DNA of 64,000 nt, from contig NC_089431.1 in the NCBI RefSeq assembly GCF_026210795.1, positions 4,278,001 through 4,342,000 on the forward strand, read 5' to 3'. A program made the position numbers and the translations under genes. The notes under the pieces are model-generated. The model saw nothing but the letters and a program-made list of their open reading frames with translations. It had not been told where the DNA came from and did not search any database. Shown one piece after another: positions 24,145-37,200 of this stretch (its first letter is position 1; each line of letters opens with the position of its first letter). This DNA comes from Rhizophagus irregularis (lineage: Eukaryota > Glomeromycota > Glomeromycetes > Glomerales > Glomeraceae).

Positions 24145-25016
24145 AGGTTGTAATGATGACTTTTTGATGAACAATTAAACAATTGGACAATTGAACTATT
24201 GGACTTTGATAAAGTCCAAATCCAAATTTTATTGGATAAATTGTCACTTTTATATTATCATATATAACAATTTATTTCGAAGATTTAGAAGAATCAAAAA
24301 TAATTACTATTTACAAAAATTATTAAGCTTGAAATAAAATTGTTGGATTAATAATATTAATGAATTAACTCAAAAGTACTGGGACTATAAGAGTCTAATT
24401 GGACTTGGAATGGACTATCTCCAATTAGTCCAAGTCCAATAGTCCAAATTTTTTCAATTGGACTCCCATAACTGGTTTAACTCAAGTGGTAAATGGAACT
24501 GTAATTTAATGCAACAGATGATAAAAGGACAAATAAAAAAGATATAAATTATAATTTTGATCGTTTAAATAATTCAATATGTTGAGAACAAACGTTATTA
24601 GAGCATTCCCCATAAAAAAGAAACTTCCTATAATGTCTGGCAAGCGCCGGACGTACGGAATACATGACAACTTTTTTTTTTAAGAAAAAAGAAAAAATTT
24701 TTTTTGTGGACTATTTAAATTAACTGAGTTGTAAATATTTTTCTCTTGTAACAATTGATGAATAGGCGCAAATACGAATTTTTCCAAAAAAAAGTTCATT
24801 ATATCGGGCGTTTACTGTTAATAAAGATTAGATAAAATAATATTATTTAAATTGTTATTACATGAATAGAAATGAGACAAGAACACACATGCCTGTGAGG
24901 TTTTTCAAGAGTGGATTAACCGCTAAAGGAATGTGGCTTTGATATTCAAATGAATCATGACATCAGCAGATCATTTTCGTTTTAAATAATTGTACAAATC
25001 TAATCTCATATCTGAA
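24145..25016. repeat. Dispersed 0.9-kb repeat, copy 2
   Basis: The copy is collinear with 6741-7656 and shares its start and end words, but is about 44 bp shorter through scattered deletions (for example near 24260 and 24975). It has the same GGACT palindromes. Its left boundary coincides with the break in the kinase gene, which supports it being the inserting or rearranging unit. Confidence 0.8.
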
Positions 25017-25179
25017 AAATAATATTTAAAGCGGCAGTGTTCTACAAAAGGTAGATGTAAATAATGTGTGAGTAAAATTGGTCGTCGAATCACTTGAGAT
25101 TTTGATAGGAGTTCTAACTTGCCCAATATTCTCCTATACGTAGACTATAAACTAATTAAAATTTATTTATTATTTATTA

Positions 25180-25320
25180 TTAGGCTGCTATTGCTGTGGA
25201 AATACTGGAAAAACGCATGGAGATAGTTGTCACTGTATCGTGAGGTTTGGTGAAGGCGCCATAAGAAATAAAGAAGCTTGCGGAAAAATGCGGAAAATGC
25301 TACGCTCATTGCAATTGTGG
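25180..25320 (+). pseudogene. Cys-rich coding fragment
   Basis: The plus strand encodes CYCCGNTGKTHGDSCHC and, after a one-base shift near 25290, CGKCYAHCNCG, followed by a GTAAGT donor at 25320. Cys spacing suggests a zinc-ribbon. The word TGCGGAAAA is duplicated at the frame break. I cannot assign a family. It may be the remaining 5' exon of a kinase-type gene, since those often have Cys-rich N-termini in this genus. Confidence 0.35.
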
Positions 25321-25329
25321 TAAGTAATA

Positions 25330-26790
25330 ATTCTCAAATTTCTCACATTTTATAAGTCATTGTTATTATCATCAAAATCTCGGAAGTGGTTCAAATGACC
25401 TGAATTATGGCACATTTACATTTTTTAAAAAAAAACTATTATAACGTGTTACGGTAACGTAATTTTACTTTGACCTACTATCATCATTAATACTTATTGT
25501 TCAATACTAACTTGGTTATTAAAATCTTGAGACACTTTTACTTACGCCAAAATAAATATTGTCTGATTCAGTGATTATACTTTTTTTTATATAACAACAG
25601 ATAGAAAAAATTTTATGAATAAAAATATATGATTAATATAAAATTTTCCCCACCGAATTTAAAATCTTATAGAATTTATGAAATTTATAAATTATTATAT
25701 TTTCTATAAATAAAAGGAACATGACGATGTGTAAATCTATTAAAGAATAAAAAAAAGATTGGATAAACTATTTTAGATTCTTTAAATAAGTTAATAATAT
25801 CTTTAATTTTTTCACATTTAATTATTACGGTTTTCAAATTAGTGGATACGAATAAAATAAAAAATGAAATTTTATAATCTCGTGCCTCGTGGAAATAAGA
25901 AAATTCTCTTGTATTTTTTTTTCTTTTTTTGGACGGAAGAGGTACAATTACCACTATCACCTAAAAATCTAATTTTGGGATGAAAAACTCGTTTTCTTTA
26001 TTTAAATAAAGAATATTTACGTTACATAATATTTATGATATTTCAAAAAAAAAAAAATTACGAACTTGTCAAAGAATTGATTGGCTACTAAAAATCAATT
26101 TTAATGATTTTAATGTCTGAAATTTTTTTTATTAATTCCATATTGATTATTTTGTTCAAAAAGATTTTACTCGATATATTCAAAAAATTTCTTTATTTAT
26201 CGATACTGATTATGGGCAAAGGATGATAATACCAAATTTTATGTCATATTATTTTCAATTTGTATTATTAGTAATACTATATTTAACATTATAAAACTTA
26301 TTAGTTATTACTGCACTTAATCTCATAAATATCTTGTACATGTGACAATTATCTTTTTTTATACCGTCTGTGATTTTCATTATTTAATTCTTCATTTAAC
26401 ATATCATTCGAGGATTTAAAATTATTGTATTGTATCAGACAATGCAATTATTATTAATACTTTATCAATTACAAAAAAATTATGAAGGAAATAAAAAAAA
26501 TTATTGGCGTAACAATACGTTATACGTGTGATAAACGATAAATGTTATTCGAGATTTTATCAAGCTCTGCTAATTGGGCAAGAAATTTCTCATTCTAGCC
26601 TTCATTCCACTTTTATTTATACGATAAATATATATTCTTTGTTACACACGAATTACACGAGATTTTAACCATATTTATTTGAGTCCATAATTTAGTATAT
26701 AATATTATGTTGCACACTTTCAGAGAATACAATGGCGAACATTTACGCATTTGGATTAATACTTTTCTTTTCGCTAACGTTAAAATTTAT
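25330..26790. other. Non-coding A+T-rich stretch
   Basis: No gene is seen. The minus-strand ORF at 25685-25960 is low-complexity and lacks any family motif. The last 100 bp before 26796 may be the remains of the BTB gene promoter. Confidence 0.4.
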
Positions 26791-26795
26791 AAAAA

Positions 26796-28229
26796 ATGGA
26801 TGACAAAAACTTTTACCAAAATTATCTCAAAATTTACTTGAAATTTTAAATGATGAAGAATATTATGCGATATTACTATTGAAGTTGGTAATGACCTTTA
26901 CGTAAAAGTCTTCCGTGCTCACATGGTTATTTTATATTATCGTTCCCTTTACTTGCGAAGAATTCTATCAACGAATAAAAAGAAAGTGATGGAACTTTGT
27001 CTCGTATTAAATTACCAAATATTTTTACCAGAAATTTTTAAATAATTTTAAGGTATTATAATTTTTTTAAAGACGGTTAAATAAATTTTATTTTAATAAC
27101 ATTTAATTTAAGAAGATTTCTTTAGTATTTACAGGTATATATACGGTGGAAAACTTTCTTTCCTAATTAAAGTTTTAGTTGCTGCTAGCGTACTTAATCT
27201 TCAAGAATTAATCATATATCTACAATTCTATTTGATCGAAAGTAAAACAAATTGGATGGACAAAATTTTAATTTGATATATCAAACAATCTTTGAGAATG
27301 ATTCCTTCTTGGAACTTCAAAATTATTGTACCGATTTAATTTCTAAAGGAGTCAGATAAGATATTTAATTCTATAAATTTTCTTCAATCCCAGAAAAACT
27401 TTTAGTTACAAACTTACAATTATTCAAAGTGATAATCGTCAAATGAGTGAAATTCAAATTTGGGAATATGTTCTTAAATGGGGTCTTGCTCAAAATTCCG
27501 ACCTTCCCTCTGACCCTATAAACTTTCAAAAGATGATTTCAAAAGTTTAAAGAATACCTTACAAGGATGTATTCCATTTATTAATTTTACAATTTAACTT
27601 CTAAAGAATTTTAGAAAATGTATTATTAACTTATGAAAAATATTTCCCAAAGATTTATATAAAGATTTATTAAGAGCTTTTTTAAGTCTTTCAGATCCTA
27701 ATAGCAAATCAGTTGATAAATCGGAATATGGTATAATTAAAGAAAATACGAGAACTATTGATTCAAAAATTATAACTTATCAACATATTGAATTAATCTT
27801 AAAATGGATCGATAGATTAGAAATCACGGATAAGTTGGCTTCTTCGTATGAATTTAAATTATTCTTTCGCGCATCTCGTGACGGACATTCACAAGATAAA
27901 TTTCATCAAATTTGCAATAATAAACCTTGCACAGTAAAATGTGTTAGAGTGAAAGACAGTGACGAAATTCTTGGAGTAATGTATGGAAATCAGATGGTTG
28001 TTTAGGCACTAATGAAGATAATTTTATTATATTTTAAGTCGTGTAACGAATGGGAATTACGCCATAATAAATAATTCTTATTTCGGTGGTGGTGGTGATC
28101 TTACTTTATGGGTTACAATAGTAATTGGAAAAAGTTAACATTTGTGGTAGTAAAAAAAAAAAGTATTATGAAAAACCGATTAGAATTACTGAAGGCTTCT
28201 TTGATATAGAAGAAAGTGAAGTGTTTTAA
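26796..28229 (+). pseudogene. BTB/BACK-TLDc family pseudogene
   Basis: From ATG 26796 the plus strand carries a BTB domain (LSQNLLEILNDEEYY, later FRAHMVILYYRSLYLRRI), an intron ending TTTACAG before YIYGG at about 27136, and a BACK region (FENDSFLELQNYCTDLI at 27290). A TLDc region follows (YEFKLFFRASRDGHSQDKF near 27850 and GFFDIEESEVF at the end). A frameshift lies within 15 bp of the ATG and at least ten more shifts or stops follow, so it is dead, though the domain order is complete. Compared with the copy at 4200-4879 it lacks the central deletion. Confidence 0.88.
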
Positions 28230-29318
28230 ATTGTGTAGGGAAAATTAATAGCGATGAGTTTTAATAAAGCTTATAAAACTATGTTCTATTAGATATATTT
28301 GTTATATTCTAATTATTCTAATCAATTGATTACATGTATATTTCAATTATTTATTTATTAGAATAATCTTATTAAATTAAAAAAGAATAACAGAAACAAT
28401 AACTTACTTTTTCCTATTTACCAAAAAATCGTACTATTTAGAATTTAAATAAAGCTGAAAAAGAAAAAAAATAAATAAAATATATTCACACCATAAACAC
28501 CATAATATAAATTCTCGTGATTGAATATTTTCGAAAATTATTTAATATGTTTAAATATAATCTCATTAATCTCATTCCAATTTTTTGAATACTGAACAAA
28601 CTAATGAATATCATTTAACGTAAAGGATAATCTTGAAATTTTTTTGTATGTTATTCTTTTCAATTTTAATTACAGTAATATGAATCGGTCATGAAAGATT
28701 AAATGAGTTTCAATTTCAATGAATAAAATCTGGAGGTCCAAAACATTTTAAACATTTTTTTTCCATAACAGATAAGGTTACGCTGATTAACTAAAATTTA
28801 TCAATTATCATTGATGGAGTATTAGAAGAGATTGTTCAAGCACACTAGCAGCACTAATGGCTCATACTCTTTGTTCTAAAAATTATCAATAAAAATTATT
28901 GTAAAACTAAAACAGGAATGACCGAAACTTGTCATCTTCTGCTTATATGACAAATACGACAATTTTGCTGCCCTTGATTTTCTCTCAGAGATTTCAAAAA
29001 TCTCATATCTAATATTAAGTTCAAGTACATCTTCGTGAGTATAGACTTCCACATCCAAATGTTCAAGTAAGTCCATATGGATTGTAAGATTGTCATATAA
29101 AAATCACACAATATGAAGCTCTTATTGACCAAAAAGAAAAAAATTTATTGTTGGGTCAGAGAAATTAAAGATAATCATCTTTTTCATATTCATACAATAA
29201 ATGATGTTCCAAAAAAAAAACAAATACATTTTATGGTGCAGTCTGAAGTATTATATTTTTATTAAATTGATGGTAAAAATAATATCATAATTTACACATA
29301 AAAATCTTTAGTAAAATG
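28230..29318. other. Mostly non-coding stretch with one doubtful ORF
   Basis: A minus-strand segment at 28876-29076 reads MDLLEHLDVEVYTHEDVLEL and has protein-like composition, but the two overlapping frames are both open and no domain is recognised. The rest is A+T-rich. The 3' end of the gene at 29319 lies at the right edge. Confidence 0.3.
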
Positions 29319-32300
29319 CTAAACATTTGACCTAATTGATCTTATAGAACCGGCTGATAAATGTCTATTTCTATTAAAATCTATAATTTCATCATGCCGA
29401 TGACACCATCTTATTAACATATGAAATGATCTTAAAATTAGTTTATTCATTATAACTAATCCACCAGATATAAGTACAAGTGATGGAATAAGATCATACG
29501 TCACAACACTATTAAAGTATAATATCTGTATAATCAATTGTGGTATATCTTCAGCAAAAATATTTATGAAACTACCCCAAAGTATAATATTTCTTGATCT
29601 TTGTGACAATGGGGCTGAAAATACTTTGAGACCAAATAAATTTGATGTCAAAGTATTTATTGCTAGTACATCAATGGCTGAAAATATTGTACAAATTGAC
29701 AATAGTGTTGGAAGCTCTGAAAACCAAGTATAGAACATTGGATTTGTGGCTACTTCAGACAAAAAAATATTTATAGCCAATAAGAAATTGACTACATGTG
29801 GTACAATGAGGAACACCATACTAAATAATAATAAATAAGAAAATTATTAATTAATTAAATTAATTTTTAAAATAATAAAATTAACATAACATTAAACAAA
29901 ATTTCTTACTTTGGAATCACTAAATGTGGAGTATTATTAACCCTTAATAATGTGAATGTTAAATCCACAGCAAAATCCTGCACTATTAATGCAATCTCAA
30001 ATATGGCCATGTTCCTTCCTTCAGGGTTCTTCCGACGTGCCAAAAAATATAATATTATTAATATTATTATACTTATTAAATATATTATAATCAGTGGCAA
30101 AAATTTTCCAAAATAACCTGTAAAATAATAGAATTAAAAATTTAATGAAATATTAATTATTTACAAATATCAAATATATTTAATGAACAACACTTACTGG
30201 TCATTGTAAAGGATGCACTTTCATCAATTAATGAAGTATATTCATTATTAGAAAGTGCAGTAAATCCTTTTCTTTTAATCAAAGTGCCCAAATTATCAAA
30301 GATTGTTTTGGAACTTGGTTCCATGGCACTTTTAGCTTCATTTATAGTAAATGATAACAACACTTGTTTGGGGAAAGTGGAGTCATTTTGCCATTTACCA
30401 TTTGTTGTTATCCTTTGTTCATCTACTGGGATTATTTTGGAAAATGCTTGAATGATATTATTGAAAAACTCCGACTGATTTGTTTGAAGAAATTTTGAAC
30501 TCCCTTCTTCATTCAATCGAAGTAACCCTGTAATTGACTCTGAATGTTTTCCTGTCTTAAATGGTTCTAAATATAATAAAAAAATATAAATATTTCTATT
30601 TGACCAGTAAGAAATTAAAAAATTAAAAATTAAAAAAATATGTATATTACTTGTTGAAAACATCCAAACTTTCTCATTAGTTCCTATTAAAGGTTCATTT
30701 CTTTCTTGAGAAATGACAAAATTATTATCAATCACCACATGATAAGAAGAATTTTGCTGATTAAAAGTACTACTAAAAATTGGAATGTGTACAGTGTGGT
30801 TATCACTTCCAACAGTACATAGTTTGGAATCTCCTGAGATTGTTTGTCGCAATAGATTTGGTTCGTATAGGTCACCATTTAGTTGAAATATCGAAATATT
30901 TGCAGTTGACAATCTCACTGGAATGCTATATTTAATTGTAATTTCATTGATTGAAGAATCAATGAATTCATGGATAGCTGGTTTTGTTGACTCAATTGCA
31001 GGATTATCATATTCAGCTCCTATAAATTAAAAAATTTTTTTATTAAAAAAAAAAATAAAAATAAAAAGTAAAAAATAAATTAAAAACTTACCATAATTAT
31101 TTAATCTTAGTAAAGGTTTCAATAAAATTTCTAATTTATTACCAGTTTGTTCCTTTATTCCTAATAAAGTACCATTTCTTGTGAACATATTATAATGAAC
31201 AAACTCTGGGCCAAAAGATCCCCCTGATTTATAATTTCCATTATTATCTAAAATATAAAAGTTCTTTGCAGTTGTATTTGTATAATATTTTTCCACAAGA
31301 AATCCTCCATAAATTAAACTTATCAAATCAAAATCGTCTGCATTACTTATTACTTTAGGGACTGCACCAAATTGTACAAAGGATCCAGTTGTTAAAAATT
31401 CTAACTGATAATAATTCACTTCAGTCCTTGATTGATCCTTATTTGTAATTGTATTATTTAATGATACAATACATATATATCCTCCATCATTGTTGTAAAA
31501 ACATGATTTAAATGCTATACTATTTAATTTTGTAGTAGTTTGATAGACAAGAGAAGGTGTTGTAGGTGAATATGTTCCCTCTCTTAAAAATGAAATATAA
31601 ATTTTCCAGTATTGAATATTTGGATCATTTGATATCGATGATCCCATTTCATTATATTTTAGAATATATGCATATCCAAACCCTCCATCAATTAATTTAA
31701 AATTAAAACTATTTACAAAAGTATATGATAATAGGTTTGGTACACTAAACTCGCCACTTCCAAGTTCCACCACTTTTCCTGTTGTAATATCTCTAAAGTA
31801 AAGATGAAAAAGTTAATCAAATGAACAATGAAATATTTAAAAAGTATTTACTTGTAAAAATACTTACGGGGCACTAAGCCAATGCCATGCTGCTATTCCT
31901 CTTTTACCATGATCTTCAATACGAATAAAACCTTTTTCTGATATTACACTACTTATAATATGATCATTAACACTTCCCAAATAGATTTCACTAAAAAAAT
32001 AAAAAAATTATTATTGACCTTTATAAATGAGAATATTCCAACATCTAAACTTACCTTTTAATCTCACTGTCATAATTAATTATCAAGCCATACTTTCCCT
32101 TAACACCATTGTTGGATCTAACATAAATTATCATTATATAATTATAACTTAAGGGCATAAAAATCATATTAACAGGGCAAACTGCTTCTGGAGGAAAAGT
32201 ATAATTAAGGTCTATATATGTTATTCGTCCTGTTCTTTCTATCACTCGTAAATGAAAATAAGGTAACATGCATGATGGATCTTCTTTAACTTCAAAGGCC

Positions 32301-32548
32301 ATCCAAATCATCAAAATACCTTCTGAAAGTGCATGAGTACTATATCGTTTTAGACCTTCTATAGGTTCTTCATAAGTGTACCATATATCTTGTGGTGATG
32401 TATTTTGGGGTGGTGTATTTAGAGATGATATATTTTGAGATAAAATACCTCGAGATAATACATTTTGAGATGAAACATAAAAGCAACAGATGGAGGTTAA
32501 ATATATAAAGATGATCAACATCTTTGCTAAATTGAACATTTTTAACAT
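29319..32548 (-). CDS. Large secreted/polytopic membrane protein, seven exons
   Basis: Exons 32548-32055, 31990-31868, 31792-31092, 31019-30651, 30566-30198, 30117-29910 and 29820-29319 join without a phase error to 921 aa; every intron is GT-AG and 64-92 bp long. The start MLKMFNLAKM followed by LIIFIYLTSICCFYV is a clear signal peptide; an upstream in-frame ATG at 32728 lies in duplicated DNA and lacks such a signal. The next 700 residues are beta-rich and Asn/Thr-rich with many N-glycosylation sequons, so likely extracellular. The last 220 residues hold about five membrane segments, for example LPLIIIYLISIIILIILYFL, with AEDIPQLIIQILYF in one. I recognise it as a type common in Glomeromycotina genomes but know no function. 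It may be a surface receptor or transporter-like protein. Confidence 0.88.
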
Positions 32549-32550
32549 TT

Positions 32551-32670
32551 TTATTAGAGACTTGGTGGGAAAATGTGTATGAAAATGTGGAAATAAATTA
32601 AGAGATTTGATTATTAGAGACTTGTGGGAAAATGTGTATGAAAAATATGGAAATAAATTTAGAGACTTGA
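32551..32670 (-). repeat. Tandem duplication of 60 bp at the gene start
   Basis: Two adjacent 60-bp units (32551-32610 and 32611-32670), each starting TTATTAGAGACTTG, lie 3 bp upstream of the start codon at 32548. They must form the 5' untranslated or proximal promoter region of the 921-aa gene. Reading through them gives a spurious 60-residue N-terminal extension with a repeat of SLNLFP. Confidence 0.8.
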
Positions 32671-33985
32671 AAAATTTTAAATTTTTACTCAGAGGGATTA
32701 CAGAACATTTATATATGTTATTTGTCATTGTAATCTTGATTTATTATCAACTACTATTAATAACTTTTCTTTTAATCAAATGTTTAAAATGTGCTTCAAA
32801 AAAATATATATTAATTATACTACCAAATTTGTATTTCAAAAACGATCTGCATTGTTTTATACATGTGTAAAAAAATGTGCAACAAATATGCCGAAAAATT
32901 TCTGACACTAAAAATATTGTCCAACAAAAACAAGTGTTTGAAAGGAGTTACTAGTGAAACATCCATTACATGCCTAATTTATGATGAACATAATTGTATG
33001 AAAATGATAATGATCATTCATCAAAATTTAAATTTAAGATTATATAAAAAAAATGTGTAACATTAGCTTGGATCATACAATTAGATACATAATTAATTTT
33101 TATTTTACATACTAGCAATAGCCCATTTGCTTCACACTGAGATCAATGAACTTGAAACATATAGTAAATTATGCACACGAATAATATTCTGGAGACAAGC
33201 TATATAATGAACAAAATATTAAATTTATTAAATTTATCATAGTTTTAAGTGATAAAATTATGATATCACTACTGGCAGAAAAGCCGACAATTTTTGACAT
33301 GTATTATTACTCCTTTTCTATCACTCTGCTATGTTTTATCTTTCTATGATTACTGGATACAAATTGGCGCAATAAATAAATGAATTATTCCTTTTATGTC
33401 TTAATATAGCGTAAAACAATGATAGAGAAGCGGTAACACAGCATAAAAAATGTATTGTTAAGAGCATCATTATATTAAATTTTAACATGAGACATTCCTA
33501 TTGTTTAATTTTCATGATCAACATGATCAACATTCATTAATGGTTAAACCCAATCTATTTTAAGAATAACAATCTGTAATAAATTACGGAGGCATGCTAC
33601 ACGTTACAGTAATACAACTTAAAATTAACTTATTACAGGGTAATCTAAATATATAATAATTTACTAGAGACAATTTATTACCCCTATAAAAATTTATTCC
33701 GTGTTTTTTATTCCATGTTATTTCCGTAAATGTATCATATTCACGAAATTTATAGTCTCAAACATCGAAAATAATCCAAGTTCCCGTAAATGTATCATAT
33801 TCACGGAGTTTTCCAGAAATTACGTTTTACATAATCAATGTACTTATGAATAATAGTTCATCGATTTTAATTATTAATACTATAAATATTTTATAAATTT
33901 TTTTATACTACTAGTACTATTAAATTCTTTTTAGACAGTAATAATAAAGTAATAGAAGTAATAGGAATAAAATAATATAATTACT
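32671..33985. other. Intergenic region between the membrane-protein gene and the LINE
   Basis: No gene is seen. A loosely paired inverted repeat at about 33293-33462 may be a worn-out foldback element. Direct repeats lie at 33724 and 33784. Confidence 0.4.
33724..33805 (+). repeat. Two 22-bp direct repeats, 60 bp apart
   Basis: The 22-mer from CCGTAAATGTATC to ATATTCACG occurs exactly at 33724-33745 and 33784-33805. Each unit is a partial dyad (GTAAAT and ATTCAC at its ends), as protein-binding sites often are. The start-to-start spacing is 60 bp. Function is unknown; it could equally be the remnant of a tandem array. Confidence 0.6.
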
Positions 33986-34211
33986 TTAATTTTTAATAAT
34001 TTTTTTTTTTTTTTTTTTTTTTTAAAATAGTAACGCGTTTTATTAATTATTTAGAATTGCGAACAATTACATAATTAAATATAAAAACACTTAGAGCAGT
34101 ACAATAAAAATAAATTGTAAAACCCTATAACTAAGTGATTTTCGAACATAAGATTATTTAAAATTCTATCCGTACTAAGTTACTAATAATATTATGTAAA
34201 TATTTGCTAAA

Positions 34212-37200
34212 CTAATAAAAAGGTAATTTCGTAGTCGTGTCCCATGATCTGTTTATATCTAACCCGTCTGTAATTTTTCCTATCATTTTGCCTAACGTTA
34301 CTATTCCAATTCTATTTTTTAATATATTTTTTTCTTTTTTATCTGTTTTATCTTTTGTTTTTTCGTTTTTAATATTTTCTATATCTATATTTCTTTCTAT
34401 ACTACTACTATCTGACGCTGGTTTATTTAATCTCAATTCCCATTTTCTTATACCATCTTTTTCTTCTAATCTTTTGACTTCTTCGCATCGTAGTATCCAT
34501 AATCTGTTTTTTATTTCATCGTATATAAAATTCCACAAGTCTTTTATTACTCTTTGTTCTTCCTTAATTTTTGACAAATAGTTGAAATTATTGTTGAAAA
34601 TTCCTCTCAATAATTCCCATTTTCTGCTTTTACCTATAAGTATCAATGAAGGACTTTCGATTAAAGTTAGAAAATTACATAAGTGATTCCTAAGTATCTT
34701 TATATCATCATATTTATTGTTAGCTTCTAGAAGAACTTCGTATTTATATGGTGATTCTTGAATTATTTCGTCGATTGAGTAATCATTGCTTTCACAGATC
34801 CAAACATGTTCCCAATCTTCTTCATATTTCTTGCATCTAATACATCTCGATGATTCTATTTTGTTAGTATTTCTATTAAAGAGTGTCTTATATGATGGCA
34901 ATTCTTTCAAGATATTTTTAATTCTATATGACCGTTCATTCGTGTCTTTATCACCACATTGCCTGTTTGAAAAATTGGTCCTATTACTTATAAATTCCAA
35001 AGTCGTGACCCAATCAAATTCTTTTTTTGTAATTATAAACAAATAAATCATCAAGTTTTTCGCTATTTAGTATCTCATTTTTCCAAATAGCATTTGTAAT
35101 TTTCTTTCTCCAAGCTCTATAACCTCCTGATATTATTCGATTATTCCATATCACGTTAAATTCATTTATTATTAACGCTTCGTCGATTAATTCAAAATCA
35201 TCAATTCTCGTGTCGTCAAAAATTTTAAAATCTAAAAATTCTCTCGATGTTTTGCGTATTTCTTTCAAGCAATTGGTTGTAACTTCGTTCGCGTCTAACA
35301 TATCGATTTCGTTGTTTTCTAAAAAATCTTCTATAAAAAGCAACTCTAAATAATATTCGCTATCGATTTTACGTCTATTACTACACTTGTTATTGAAGTC
35401 ATAAATTAAATTCTTGACTCTATCATTTATTTCGAGAATTAATTCGCTATTTTCTGCTATAATTAATAACCCTAGAATAATACTTCTTAAAATAATTTTG
35501 TATTCGTTGTCGTAAATACTTTCATGTTTTGCAATTATTTGTAGTTCGTTGTTATTATTGTTTACGTTTTCACTTCTTATTTTCCATATTATGTTATAAT
35601 AATATTTTCTTTTACCTTTATCGTCAATTTTTGTTTTGTTTTTTTTCACTTCTATTATTAAGAAAAATCTGTCTTTCCCAAAATCTGATTCTTTTCGTTC
35701 GAATATACTATTCTTGATTATATTAATAAACTCTTCACTCGCTTTTATCGTATTGTCAATCATTTCAATTCTTTTATTGTACAATGTATCTTTCTTTTCT
35801 TCGTTTATAGTATTTCTTAACCAAATATTCTTTGTTAAGATGTTATTTAGTGTTTCATATGGTCTTATAAAATCTTCTTCTTTTCTTTTTTCTATTTTTC
35901 TGCTAATCTCGTTTTCAATATATATTAAGCATTCCCCATTATCTTTTTTTTTACTTACGTTTCGATGACATCCTTCGCATCCTATCAAATTTGGCGAGTT
36001 ATTTAGATCATCTTTGTTTCCTATCGTTATTAAATGTCTTCCTAATCTTTTGTATTTTTTACTAAATGATTTTTTCTTGTCTTCTACAAATATAAGAGAT
36101 TCATCTGTCTCGCACCAAGTAATTATTTGATTTTTATTCGTCTTCTCATTTTCATCAAAATAATTGATGTTAATTTTTCTCTTTTGTGTGATACTTATAT
36201 ACTCATTTTTGATTTTCCTTGTTGTACCTTCTTTATCTTCTAATAATTTTGTTTCTATATTCTTGAACCATTGCGGTATTCTTCCTTGTGTGTTCAAATT
36301 TCTTTCTTTAATCAAATGTTTCCATTTTAGAAGTGTAATACCATCCGCTTCTAAAATATCTTCTATAAACATTACATCTTTTGTTTTTCTAGAAGACGCG
36401 CTTATATTTATATATTTTTCATCCAAAATATCTATTAAATCTATAGTTCCTCCTTTTATTCTGTGGTTTTCTTGATTTCTAATAATTTCGTGATTACAAA
36501 TTTTAATATTTTCGATGTTTAATATTTTTACTGCGTCTAATATCCAATTGTTTTTCCTATTACTTATGATTGATAATTCGCCTGGACATTTTGAAGTCCA
36601 AATTTTATTTTGTTCTTGAATAATTTTTATCTTGAATATTGATTTAAGCTTTTCGTTGCCGTTTGCTTGGTATAATAGATTTTTGCATAGCATTTCTATT
36701 TGAAGGTCATAAATATGTTTCAGACCTAATAATTCTTTATCGTATAATATAAAATTGCTTGTAGATTTCGCTAATCCAGCTCTTTTTTTGATGATCATAT
36801 TAATTCTTGTCATCAATTTGTTGCATTCGGCTTTTTTTAGGACTATAGCTGCCAGTTGATATTCGATCCTTGGCATAATCACAATATTCCATACAGCGAT
36901 TATCTGTTTTTCGTTTAATTTTTTCCAATTGAATATATTGCAAGCGCTATCTATAATCGAAATTATTTTCTTTTTATATATGTCTCTTTTATTATCATGT
37001 CGAAAGAAGATTCCTAAGTATCTATTTCCATCTACGTCATTTACTTTTTCGATTTTATTTCCTTCTATAGTTAAATCTTCGGTTTTGTTGTTTATTTTTA
37101 TAAGTTCATATTTCGATACATTAGCTTTGATATCGTTAATCTGAAAAAATTCATGACATATATTAATTAATCTTTCCAATTGACTTTTGTTACTGCTTAT

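Noticed and set aside
32549-32728. N-terminal extension of the 921-aa protein to an ATG at 32728
   Set aside because: The extension is encoded by the 60-bp tandem duplication; the start at 32548 gives a proper signal peptide.
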